64,000 bases of DNA, from assembly GCF_900100945.1 (NCBI RefSeq), contig NZ_FNCG01000019.1, positions 55,340 through 119,339 of the forward strand, given 5' to 3'. This document shows positions 1-10,100 of the stretch, in pieces. Position 1 is the stretch's first letter. Each line of letters starts with the position of its first letter. The DNA comes from Mucilaginibacter gossypii (GTDB taxonomy: Bacteria > Bacteroidota > Bacteroidia > Sphingobacteriales > Sphingobacteriaceae). Position numbers and translations under genes: made by a program. The notes beneath the pieces were generated by a model, which searched no databases, was not told the origin of the DNA, and was given only the letters and a program-made list of their open reading frames with translations.

Positions 1-52
1 AGTGTTTTGAGTATAGATAACCCCAATTTCTGTTAACCCTGTTAACCCCCCT

Positions 53-118
53 CGCCGCCGCTCGCCTCCTGACGGGTGGCAACTATCAAGCAGCCTCCGG
101 CCGCCGGAGCAAAAGCAG
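53..118. repeat. Dispersed repeat, copy 1 (second copy at 33349)
   Basis: About 66 bp beginning CGCCGCCGCTCGCCTC and continuing through GTGGCAACTAT, a GCCTCCGGCCGCC-like core and GCAAAAG. A closely similar sequence in the same orientation lies at 33349-33413, directly after a LysR-type gene. Both are GC-rich compared with their surroundings and have no coding sense in common. They look like members of a dispersed intergenic repeat family. Confidence 0.75.
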
Positions 119-147
119 CTTAGACCGCTATACCCGGAGTTTTTAAA

Positions 148-415
148 CTTACGCTCGTTTACAAACCTACCGTGTACCCATATCTTTAAAAAAAATGTCA
201 TTTCGACAAAGCTGGGCAGGCCTAAGTATAGGAGCGAAAGAGAAATCTTATACGCCCTGTAGAGCCGCTTTACATAGTTTAGAGCTGGATGTATAAGATT
301 TCTCCTCACCACATCCGCACATTCCCCAACAGGTTCGTCGAAATGACATCTTCTTTTAATTCATAATAATAATTAAAAGATATGGGTACACGGTAGGTTT
401 GTAAACGAGCGCAAG
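148..415. repeat. 268-bp nested inverted repeat
   Basis: Three concentric pairs of inverted arms are visible. The outer arms, 148-187 and 376-415, are 40 bp with one mismatch. The middle arms, 195-207 and 337-349 (ATGTCATTTCGAC and its complement), are perfect. The inner arms, 241-253 and 291-303 (AGAAATCTTATAC and its complement), are perfect. The whole could fold into one long interrupted hairpin. It has no transposase and no open frame, so it resembles a MITE or a large intergenic repeat. The rest of 1-474 shows only the repeat at 53-118. Confidence 0.85.
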
Positions 416-474
416 AGATGATTCCAAAAGCGAAAAAAGCTTCGTAGATTTATTTCAACCAATCACTCATCAGC

Positions 475-843
475 ATGGAAAAGCCAAAGGAAAATATTGA
501 CGAATATATTGCCGGTTTCCCGGCAGATGTTCAACAAAAACTGCAATTGGTACGTGAAACGATCAAAGCCGCTGCGCCAGATGCCGAGGAGGCTATCAAA
601 TACGCTATTCCAACCTTTGTGCTCAATGGCAACCTGGTGCACTTTGGTGGCTTCAAAAATCACATTGGTTTTTACCCGGCCCCGCAGGGATTGGAAGAAT
701 TTAAAGAAGAATTGTCAGGTTATAAGGGAGCCAAAGGCTCGGTTCAGTTTCCGCTTGATGAGCCTATGCCTCTTGAGCTGATCACCAAAATTGTAAAGTT
801 CAGGGTGCAAAAGAACCTGGAGAAAGGGAAGAAGAAAAAGTAG
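475..843 (+). CDS. DUF1801 family protein (YdhG-like)
   Basis: A 122-residue soluble protein. The N-terminal stretch DEYIAGFPADVQQKLQLVR, the centre EAIKYAIPTFVLNGNLVHF and the segment HIGFYPAP match the DUF1801/YdhG family, small cytosolic proteins sometimes called iron chaperones from a Bacillus member. The molecular role is not established and none is assigned here. The C-terminus is a run of lysines. The ATG at 475 is the only start that keeps the conserved N-terminus. It stands alone, between the nested palindrome and the maeB promoter. Confidence 0.85.
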   Translation: MEKPKENIDEYIAGFPADVQQKLQLVRETIKAAAPDAEEAIKYAIPTFVLNGNLVHFGGFKNHIGFYPAPQGLEEFKEELSGYKGAKGSVQFPLDEPMPLELITKIVKFRVQKNLEKGKKKK

Positions 844-940
844 AATTTTGCTAAATGCAATCTTTTAAACACATCTTATCAAAACTTTAACCGTATTTTA
901 TCCTCTTTTTAACATAATCGCAAAAAGGGGCTTTTTTATG

Positions 941-969
941 TTTGTTCCATAAAAAGAATTGTAATTTTG
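941..969 (+). promoter_or_regulatory. maeB promoter (Bacteroidota type)
   Basis: TTTG at 941-944 and TAATTTTG at 962-969 match the Bacteroidota -33 (TTTG) and -7 (TAnnTTTG) elements with a 17-bp spacer. Transcription would start near 975. This rules out the upstream in-frame TTG at 942 and supports the ATG at 990 as the maeB start. Confidence 0.75.
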
Positions 970-989
970 GGCGCTTCAATTTGAAAAAA

Positions 990-3269
990 ATGAATAAAAC
1001 TAACCGAAAACAGGACGCGCTGAATTACCACTCGCAAGGCCGTCCCGGAAAGATACAAGTTGTACCTACCAAACCAACAAATTCGCAGCGCGACTTAACC
1101 ATGGCCTACTCGCCCGGTGTGGCTGAACCATGTTTAAAGATTGCTGACAATACCGAAGATGTTTATAAATATACCGCCAAAGGTAATCTTGTAGCCGTGA
1201 TCAGCAACGGTACTGCCGTACTTGGCCTGGGCAACATCGGCCCTGAGGCCAGCAAACCTGTAATGGAGGGTAAGGGTCTCCTGTTCAAGATCTATGCTGA
1301 TATTGACGTGTTTGATCTTGAATTGAACGCCAAAAGTGTAGATGACTTTGTAAACATTGTAAAAGCGCTTGAGCCCACTTTCGGCGGTGTAAATTTAGAA
1401 GACATTTCGGCCCCAACCTGCTTTGAAATTGAGCGCAGGCTAAAAGCCGAAATGAATATTCCCGTAATGCATGATGATCAGCATGGTACCGCCATTATAT
1501 CGGGGGCAGCTTTAATGAATGCCTGCGAAATCCAGGGAAAAAAACTCGACAAAATAAAAATGGTAGTTAACGGTGCGGGCGCCGCCGCGGTATCGTGTTC
1601 AAAAATGTACCTGTCATTAGGGGTTAAAAAAGAGAACCTGGTGATGTTTGATATCAATGGTGTGCTAAACCAGGAACGCACCGATCTTGACGAGATCAGG
1701 ATGGAGTTTGCTACTGACCGCAAAGATGTTAAAACACTGGCCGATGCCATGAAAAATGCCGACGTATTTGTCGGTCTTTCGGCAGGTAATGTGGTAACCC
1801 CCGACATGCTGAAAACCATGGCTAAAAAGCCCGTTGTTTTTGCTATGGCCAACCCGGTACCCGAAATTGATTATGACCTTGCAGCCGGCACACGCGATGA
1901 TATTATTATGGCAACCGGCCGTTCCGATTTTCCTAACCAGGTAAATAACGTGCTTGGTTTCCCTTACATTTTCCGCGGTGCGCTGGATGTAAGGGCTACT
2001 GCCATTAACGAGGAAATGAAGATTGCCGCTACACACGCCATTGCCGAAATGGCTAAAAAGCCGGTTCCCGAAGCCGTTAACCTCGCTTATAACCTTACTA
2101 ACCTGAAATTTGGCAAGGATTATATCATCCCGAAACCAATGGATCAAAGGCTGATCACCGAGGTATCCATGGCGGTGGCAAAAGCGGCCATAGCTTCAGG
2201 TGTAGCCCGTAAGGTGATCACCGATTGGGATGCATATGCAGAGGAGCTGAGGGTGCGCCTGGGTACTAATGATAAGCTGCTGCGTAACCTTACCGCTAAA
2301 GCAAAACAGAACCCTAAGCGCGTTGTATTTGCCGAGGCCGATAATTATAAGATCTTAAGATCGGCACAGATAGTGAAAGAGGAAGGTATTGCCACTCCTA
2401 TTTTACTGGGCAATATCGACAGGATCAAAAAGATCATCCATGATAATGACCTTGATTTGGGCGATGTTCATATTATTGATCCACGGGAAGGATGTGAGCA
2501 TATGGATGAGTATACCGAGTTTCTGTATAACAAACGCCAGCGCCGGGGGATTACCCTGTACGAGGCTAAAAAGCAATTGGTAGACCGCAACTACTACGGC
2601 GCTTGTATGGTGCAGTTTGGCCGTGCCGATGCGCTGATCTCAGGTTTAACCAAAAACTATGTAACCACAGTGAAACCTGCCCTGCAAATTATCGGTACTG
2701 AAGAAGGTGTGAACCGTGTTGCGGGCATGTATATGATGATCACCGCTAAAGGCCCTGTGTTTTTTGGCGATACAACGGTGAACGTAAACCCATGTGTGAA
2801 TGATTTGGTTGATATTACCGTGCTGATAGAACGCTCGGTAAAGCAATTTAATATCAGCCCGAGGATAGCTGTATTATCATACTCCAACTTTGGTTCGAAC
2901 GAAGGGGAGATACCGGAAAAAACCAGGGAAACAGTAGCGATACTGCACGAAAAATACCCCGACATGGTTGTCGACGGCGATATGCAGGCCAACTTTGCGC
3001 TTAACGCTGATTTGCTTGATGATAACTTCCCGTTCTCAACACTCAATGGTAAACCGGCCAATACACTGATTTTCCCTAACCTGGAGTCGGGTAATATTGC
3101 CTATAAACTTTTGCAGGAAATAGGCGGCGCCGAAGCAGTTGGGCCGATATTGGTTGGCTTAAAAAAACCCGTGCATGTGTTGCAGTTAGGCAGTTCGGTA
3201 CGTGAAATTGTAAATATGGTTACTATTGCAGTGGTTGATGCACAGGCAAAAGCTGCCGCCAACAGTTAA
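990..3269 (+). CDS. maeB: NADP-dependent malic enzyme with C-terminal phosphotransacetylase-like domain
   Basis: A 759-residue cytosolic enzyme that decarboxylates malate oxidatively to pyruvate, giving NADPH. The N-terminal malic domain carries AYSPGVAEPCL near residue 45 and the HDDQHGTA segment. The nucleotide-binding domain has VNGAGAAAVS at about 193. From about residue 430 to the end lies a phosphate acetyl/butyryltransferase-like domain (KRVVFAEADNYKILRSAQ), the usual MaeB fusion, often taken to be regulatory rather than catalytic. The length is typical of the family. The frame also stays open to a TTG at 942, but that codon sits inside the promoter, so the ATG at 990 is used. A repeat arm and a hairpin terminator follow. 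Confidence 0.97.
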   Translation: MNKTNRKQDALNYHSQGRPGKIQVVPTKPTNSQRDLTMAYSPGVAEPCLKIADNTEDVYKYTAKGNLVAVISNGTAVLGLGNIGPEASKPVMEGKGLLFKIYADIDVFDLELNAKSVDDFVNIVKALEPTFGGVNLEDISAPTCFEIERRLKAEMNIPVMHDDQHGTAIISGAALMNACEIQGKKLDKIKMVVNGAGAAAVSCSKMYLSLGVKKENLVMFDINGVLNQERTDLDEIRMEFATDRKDVKTLADAMKNADVFVGLSAGNVVTPDMLKTMAKKPVVFAMANPVPEIDYDLAAGTRDDIIMATGRSDFPNQVNNVLGFPYIFRGALDVRATAINEEMKIAATHAIAEMAKKPVPEAVNLAYNLTNLKFGKDYIIPKPMDQRLITEVSMAVAKAAIASGVARKVITDWDAYAEELRVRLGTNDKLLRNLTAKAKQNPKRVVFAEADNYKILRSAQIVKEEGIATPILLGNIDRIKKIIHDNDLDLGDVHIIDPREGCEHMDEYTEFLYNKRQRRGITLYEAKKQLVDRNYYGACMVQFGRADALISGLTKNYVTTVKPALQIIGTEEGVNRVAGMYMMITAKGPVFFGDTTVNVNPCVNDLVDITVLIERSVKQFNISPRIAVLSYSNFGSNEGEIPEKTRETVAILHEKYPDMVVDGDMQANFALNADLLDDNFPFSTLNGKPANTLIFPNLESGNIAYKLLQEIGGAEAVGPILVGLKKPVHVLQLGSSVREIVNMVTIAVVDAQAKAAANS

Positions 3270-3273
3270 ATAG

Positions 3274-3308
3274 AACTCCCTCTAAAGTTCCCCCGGAAGG
3301 GAGGGTTT
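3274..3308. repeat. CTCCC/GGGAGG inverted-repeat arm after maeB stop
   Basis: AACTCCCTCTAAAGTTCCCC followed by GGAAGGGAGGGTTT begins 5 bp after the maeB stop. It resembles the arms at 15846, 16625 and 26928, which also lie at stop codons or interrupt a gene. It can fold into a short CTCCC/GGGAG stem. Confidence 0.6.
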
Positions 3309-3335
3309 GAGTAGGGTTAGTAATACATCTTTGAT

Positions 3336-3375
3336 AAAGACGCTGGTATTTAAATACTTAGCGTCTTTATTTTTT
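3336..3375 (+). terminator. Rho-independent terminator after maeB
   Basis: The stem AAAGACGCT/AGCGTCTTT (3336-3344 and 3360-3368) closes a 15-nt loop and is followed by a T-rich tract. It separates maeB from ruvA. Confidence 0.85.
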
Positions 3376-3435
3376 AAGGTGAGTATAACGCAGCTTTTTG
3401 TTTGTCATTATATGAACATAATGACGCCGGAATTT

Positions 3436-3443
3436 TATCTTTG
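3436..3443 (+). promoter_or_regulatory. Candidate -7 element for ruvA-sprA
   Basis: TATCTTTG fits TAnnTTTG and lies about 65 bp upstream of the ruvA start, downstream of the maeB terminator. No good -33 TTTG stands at the usual distance, so this is a candidate only. Confidence 0.4.
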
Positions 3444-3508
3444 GATAATCACTGTAAAAGCTATCTGCCATTAACATCATTGTTTAAAAATTAATAAAGT
3501 AATAATAT

Positions 3509-4093
3509 ATGTATGATTATATTAGTGGAAAACTAATGTTCAAAAGCCCGTCGTATGTGGTTATAGATGCGGGAGGGGTAGGGTATCATATTAATATTTC
3601 GGTAAATACCTATTCGGGCATTAGTGACGACGAAAAATGTAAACTCTTTGCATGGTTACATGTAAAGGAGGACGCGCACACACTTTACGGCTTTGCTACG
3701 GAAGGTGAACGCAGGTTGTTCTTACATTTGATCTCTATTTCGGGTATCGGGCCAAATACGGCAAGGATGATGTTATCGTCCATAAGCCCGGCCGAGATCC
3801 AGGCGGCTATTGTGAGCGGTAATGTTTCATTGATCCAGCGGATAAAAGGAATTGGGCCAAAATCGGCTCAGCGGATTATTTTGGAGCTGCAGGATAAGCT
3901 GCGTAAGGAAGGCCCCGATACTCTAACTGTTGTGCCGGTGAGCCAGACGGTTAAGGATGAAGCACTATCTGCATTAGTAATGCTGGGCTTTGCGCGTAAC
4001 GTTGCCGAAAAGGTATTAGACCAGGAGATCAAGAAAAATAATGGCGAATTAACGGTTGAAGAACTAATTAAGTTCGCGTTAAAAACGCTATAA
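3509..4093 (+). CDS. ruvA: Holliday junction branch migration protein RuvA
   Basis: A 194-residue protein that binds four-way junctions as a tetramer and loads the RuvB motor. The N-terminal OB-fold starts MYDYISGKL and has VVIDAGGVGYHI. The tandem helix-hairpin-helix motifs SISGIGPNTARMML and IKGIGPKSAQRIILEL lie between about residues 75 and 125. The C-terminal three-helix RuvB-binding domain holds DEALSALVMLGF. The length is normal. It sits 24 bp before sprA, an adjacency known in Bacteroidota, and is probably co-transcribed with it. ruvB is not in the window. Confidence 0.97.
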   Translation: MYDYISGKLMFKSPSYVVIDAGGVGYHINISVNTYSGISDDEKCKLFAWLHVKEDAHTLYGFATEGERRLFLHLISISGIGPNTARMMLSSISPAEIQAAIVSGNVSLIQRIKGIGPKSAQRIILELQDKLRKEGPDTLTVVPVSQTVKDEALSALVMLGFARNVAEKVLDQEIKKNNGELTVEELIKFALKTL

Positions 4094-4117
4094 TTACGGA
4101 TAAATATCTACTAACTT

Positions 4118-7100
4118 TTGATCAAAGTATTTACTTATAAGACACTTATAAGTGTGTTGTTCATTGTGGTGTTCGGGGGGCTGGGAAATGTTTATGCACA
4201 ACAAAAGCCCTCGCCTGCGGCTAAAAATGATACAACCAAATCAAATGCACCAATAAACCTGACCGCGCCACGAAGCCAGCGGATGAGGGAAGGTATTTTC
4301 AATACCGACCCGGCAGGCCTGGTACGTACCATTGAATATGATCCGGCCACAAACCGTTATATTTTATACGAAAGGGTAGGTAATTTACTTTACCGCCCCC
4401 CGCAGTATCTTACGTTTGAGCAATATTTAAAACTTAAAGAACGATCGACCCAGCGGGGCTATTTTCAGCAACTGGCAGATAATTATGCCTATGATTCGCA
4501 GCAGCCAGGGTTTATACCGCCTATAAAGGTCAGGAGCCGGACGTTTGAGCAGATCTTTGGCAGCTCGGTGATTGATATCCGTCCGCAAGGATCAGCAGAG
4601 ATGATCATGGCCGGGCAGATAAATAAAAACCAAAACCCGCTTTTTAACACCCGCCAGCGCAGCCAGTTTAACTTTAATTTTGATCAGCGCATTCAACTCA
4701 ACGTAACCGGTAATATAGGCGATAAGTTAAAGATCACCACCAATTACAATACCGACGCGCAGTTCCAGTTTGAAAACCAGATAAAGCTGGATTATACAGG
4801 CTCGCCCGACGAGATCATTCAGAAAATTGAAGCCGGTACGGTTAGTATGCCGCTTAATACCACGCTGATCACCGGTAGTCAGGCGCTTTTTGGCGTTAAA
4901 ACCAAGCTGAAATTTGGACGGCTGGATGTTACCAGTATCTTTTCGCAGCAACGCTCACAGTCAAAAACGATAACTATTACCAATGGTTCGCAACAGGGTG
5001 AATTTAGGTTGACCCCTGCCGATTATGAGGCCAACAAGCACTTCTTCCTGTCGCAATATTTCAGGAATAATTATAACAGGGCGCTTGCCAATATCCCAAT
5101 AATCAGCTCCAATGTAAACATTACTAAAATTGAGGTTTGGACAACCAACCGTACCAATGTAACTACCGATTCGCGCGATATATTGGCTTTCATGGACCTT
5201 GGTGAAAATAACCCATACAATAAAACCAGGATAGTAGGCGGCGGCAGCGCTCTGCCTGCGGGTTTTAAAGGGCCAGGTTTCGCCCAGCAATCAAACAACC
5301 TGTTATCTGTTTTGCCGCAAAATGCAAGGCTCACCAACTCCAATGATGTCGCCAGCTTTTTCCAGGGATCGGGCAATACGGATAACTATTCAAAACTAAC
5401 TTACGCCCGCAAGCTTACTGATAAGGAATATACCCTGCACCCGCAGTTAGGTTACATCTCCCTAAATTATCCCTTGAATAATGACGAGGTGCTGGCGGTA
5501 GCTTATCAGTATACCGTTAACGGTGTGCAATACCAGGTGGGTGAATTTAGCAGCGATGTTGCGGTTAACCCAAATACGCCTAATGTGCTTTTTGTGAAAT
5601 TGCTGAAAGGCGAGTTATTGAAAACCAATCTGCCTACCTGGGATTTGATGATGAAAAACATTTACTCCCTCGGTGCTTTTCAAATAGCCCCTACCAATTT
5701 TAAATTAACGGTAACCCGTCTTGATGATAAAACGGGGATCGAAAAAACGGTAATGGAAGAGGGGCAAAACCTAAAAGGTAAACTTTGGCTCCAGGTAGCA
5801 GGGCTTGATAACCTCAACCAGCAAAGCGATAAAAAACCGGATGGCTACTTTGACTTTTTAGAAGGAATCACCATCGATTCGCAAAACGGGCGGATTTCGT
5901 TCCCTGTGGTGGAGCCTTTTGGTTCGGACCTGGCATCCAAATTTACCCCGGGCGAGACCGACCTGGTTAAACGATATGTTTATCAACCATTGTATGACTC
6001 AACCAAAACTATCGCGCAGCAATATTTCCCGGCATTAAACAGGTATGTAATTAAGGGGACTTATACCTCAACAGGAGGTTCGGAGTACCAACTAAATGCA
6101 GTTAACATTCCGCAGGGATCGGTAAACGTAACCGCTGGTACGGTAAAATTGCAGGAGGGCAACGATTACACGGTTGATTACAATTCCGGGCGGATCAGGA
6201 TCCTGAACCAGGCACTGTTATCTTCCGGCCAGCCTATTACCGTAAAGCTGGAGAATAATGAATTGTTCGGCGTGCAGCAAAAGTCATTGTACGGCACCAG
6301 GCTTGATTATCATGCCAGCGATAAACTTCAGTTAGGTGCTACTTTGATGCACCTCACCGAACAGCCTATCACCCAAAATGAAATTGCCGGCGAAGAATCC
6401 ATCTCCAATACCATTTGGGGGTTTGATGCCAATTACAGTTCAAACTCCAGGTTTTTAACCAGGTTGGTTGATAAGATCCCCGGCATCCATACCAAAGTGC
6501 CATCGTCCATTAATTTTTACGGCGAGTTTGCCAAACTGATGCCTGGCAGTCCCGGTGCATTGAATTTTGCAGGCTCCAAACACGGCACATCTTATCTTGA
6601 CGATTTTGAAAACAGTCAATCGGTAATAGATATTAAAGGAGCTAACAGCTGGCAAATTTCAGGAACGCCGCAATTGTTTGGAGAATCGGCTTTGTTTGAT
6701 AACCTGAGCTATGGCTATAACCGTGCCCGCCTGGCATTTTATAATATCGACCCGATATTTTATACCAATACAGGTTCCATCCCCATATCAAGAAGCGAGC
6801 TTTCCAACCATTATGTAAGGCAGGTAATTGAGCAGGAAGTTTTCCCTTACAAGCAGTCGGCTACCGGGCAACCGATTAGCCTGGCTACGCTCAACATGGC
6901 TTTTTATCCAAGTATCCGTGGGCCGTACAACTATGCTACCACCGGCATTAATCCCGATGGTACCTTACAAAACCCTAAAACACGCTGGGGTGGTATGTTC
7001 AGGAAGCTGGAAACAAATGATTTTGAATCGTTGAACGTATCCTACATCGAGTTTTGGATGCTTGATCCGTTCATATACAAACCAAACTCGGCTGGTGGCG

Positions 7101-10100
7101 ACTTGTACTTTAACTTAGGTTCGATATCAGAAGATATTTTAAAAGATGGACGTAAAAGCCTGGAAAATGGTTTGCCTGTTGACGGCGACCTGACCAAGGT
7201 GGATGAAACCAGCTGGGGGCGGGTGTCTAAACTACAGCCGGTTATTAATGCTTTTGATAACAACCCCGATGCCCGTAAACTGCAGGACGTTGGTTTGGAC
7301 GGCATGAACGACCAGGATGAGCAAACCAAATTTGCCCCGGTTGTTCAGCAGATAAAAGGACAACTGAACGCGCAGGCCGCTACTACCATCGCTGCAGACC
7401 CTTCGTCAGATGATTATCAGTATTACCAGGGCGCAGCGCTCGACCAGGCCCGTGCCGGCATCCTCGACCGTTATAGCAAATACAACGGCACCGACGGTAA
7501 CTCGAAAACGGCACAGCAATCGCAGGCAGAGCTTGGCTTGCAAAACTCGGCTTCAACATCCCTGCCCGATGGCGAGGATATTAACCGGGACAACAACATG
7601 AGCCAGGAAGATTCATATTTTCAATATAAAGTATCCATGCGCCCGGCAGATATGGTTGTAGGGCAAAATTACATCAGCGATAAAGTTACCGCACAGGTAA
7701 AACTGCCCAACGGAACAACACAGGCGGTTAACTGGTACCAGTTCCGCATTCCGATTACTGATTATCAATCAAAAGTGGGCAACATCCAGGATTTTAAGGC
7801 AATCCGTTTTATGAGGATGTTCATGACCAACTTTGCCGATACTGCAGTACTGCGTTTTGCGACCCTGGAACTGGTGCGCGGCGAGTGGCGTGCTTTCAAT
7901 ACCGAAAAAAATCCGTTGAATGTTATTGCCGATCCTGCTATCCAAAACCCACCGATAGATAATTCGACCGTCGACGTGCAGGCCGTAAATATTGAAGAGA
8001 ACGGTAACCGCACGCCTATACCTTATGTGGTGCCGCCCGGTATTAACCGCCAGCGTAATTACAATAACCTGCAAACCAATACCAAGCTCAACGAGCAATC
8101 ACTGTCCCTTAATATAAAAAGCCTGCGCGATGGATATTCAAGGGCCGCCTTCCGTACTTTTTATAATGACCTGCGCAAATACAAACGCATGCAGATGTTT
8201 ATCCATGCCGAGGGTGATTATTTGAAGGATAATGACCTGAACGCGTTTATCCGCCTCGGGGTTGATTACCAGGATAACTATTATGAATACGAATTGCCTT
8301 TAAAAATAACCCAGCCGGGTACCAGCGATGCAGGAGCAATATGGCCGGATGTTAATGAAATGGACCTGGAGCTTGATTTGCTGATCCGGGCGAAGCTTGC
8401 ACGTAATCACTCCAACGTGGCCTACAACCAGCTTTTTAAATACACCGAGGGTGATAAGGTAGTTTATATCAAGGGCCAGCCCGATTTAAGCAAGCTGCGT
8501 ACCATTATGCTTGGCGTGCGCAATCCATATAAAGGCACAAATGTTTTGCCCGATGATGGGTTGGATAAATCAGGAACTGTTTGGTATGATGAGCTGCGCC
8601 TTACCGATTTTGATCAGCGCGGGGGATGGGCCGCAACCGCGAGGATTGATGCCAAGCTTGCCGACTTTGCCGATATTACCGTATCGGGCAGTAAAACAAC
8701 TATTGGTTTCGGTACCCTTGATTCAAGGCTGAATGACCGGAGCCAGAGTGATGATCAAACCTATGACGTATCGGCCAATGTTGAGCTCGGCAAGTTTTTT
8801 CCGGATAAAAGCGGCATCCATATCCCGGCATACATCAATTTGTCATCACAAAGGAGCATGCCGCAATATGATCCCGGAGCGCCGGATGTTGAGCTGAAGG
8901 CATCGCTGGCGGCGGCAACGAGCACCAAAGAGCGTGACTCTATCCGGAATGCGGCTATTGACATTACCACCCGCAAAAGCATCAACTTTACCAACGTACA
9001 TAAGGCACGTACAAACCAAAATGCCCTTAACCATATTTGGGATATTGAAAACTTTAATGCCACTTATGCCTACACCGAATACAATCACAATGATTTTGTG
9101 ACGCAGAATGATGTGGAGAAAACCTATAATCTCACACTTGCTTATAATTATACCAATCAGCCCAAATACTACAGCCCATTTGCCAGGATCATCAAAAGCA
9201 ATATGCTGGCCCTGTTCCGGGATTTGAACTTTAGCCTGCTGCCGTCGCGATTGAATTTTAGCATCAATTTTAACCGCTTTTATTCGGAGAATACCCTGCG
9301 CGATAATGATCCTAATAACTATATTCCTATCCCGACAACTACATTCAACAAGTATTTCAACATAACCCGTGTATACGGCATAGGCTGGAACCTGTCAAAA
9401 TCATTACAGATGGATATTGACGCTACCAATCTTTCGGTTGTGGATGAACCCGCCGGTCGGATCAATGGTTTAAAGCGCGATACCCTTTGGGATAACCTGA
9501 AAAAACTGGGCCGTACAACCAATTATAACCACACTATCAACTTTAATTATACGGTACCTATTAACAAAATTCCGGGATTGGATTGGATATCGGCAGTAGC
9601 TCGTTACAGTACACACTTTAACTGGCAAACACAGCCGCTGTTTGCTATCAATAGTACCGCTTATGATGTTGGTAACAGTATTCAAAACTCAAGGGCAATC
9701 CAGCTTAACCCAACCCTGAATATGGTGTCGCTGTATAACAAGTTCCCTTTTATCCGTAAGGCCAATAATCCCAATAAAAAGAGCAATATCCTGATAGGCC
9801 TGCTAACCAGTATTAAAAACCTGAGCGCAACCTATACCCGTACCCAGGGAACGTTTTTACCGGGATACTTACCGCAGTCGGGCTTTTTTGGTGCAGATGG
9901 TAATGCCCCCGGGTTTGGCTTTTTACTGGGCAGCCAGGCAGATATCCGGGGCAGGGCTGTCGCTAACGGCTGGATCACCACCGATACCCTGCAAAATCAG
10001 TTGTATACCACATCGTTAAACGAGGACATGCACTTCAGGGGGATTATTGAACCATTTAAAGATCTGCGGATTGAGCTTAGTGCATTTAAAACCCAGGATC

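Noticed and set aside
942..989. N-terminal extension of MaeB from a TTG start
   Set aside because: It lies inside the -33 to -7 promoter; the ATG at 990 gives the normal family N-terminus.
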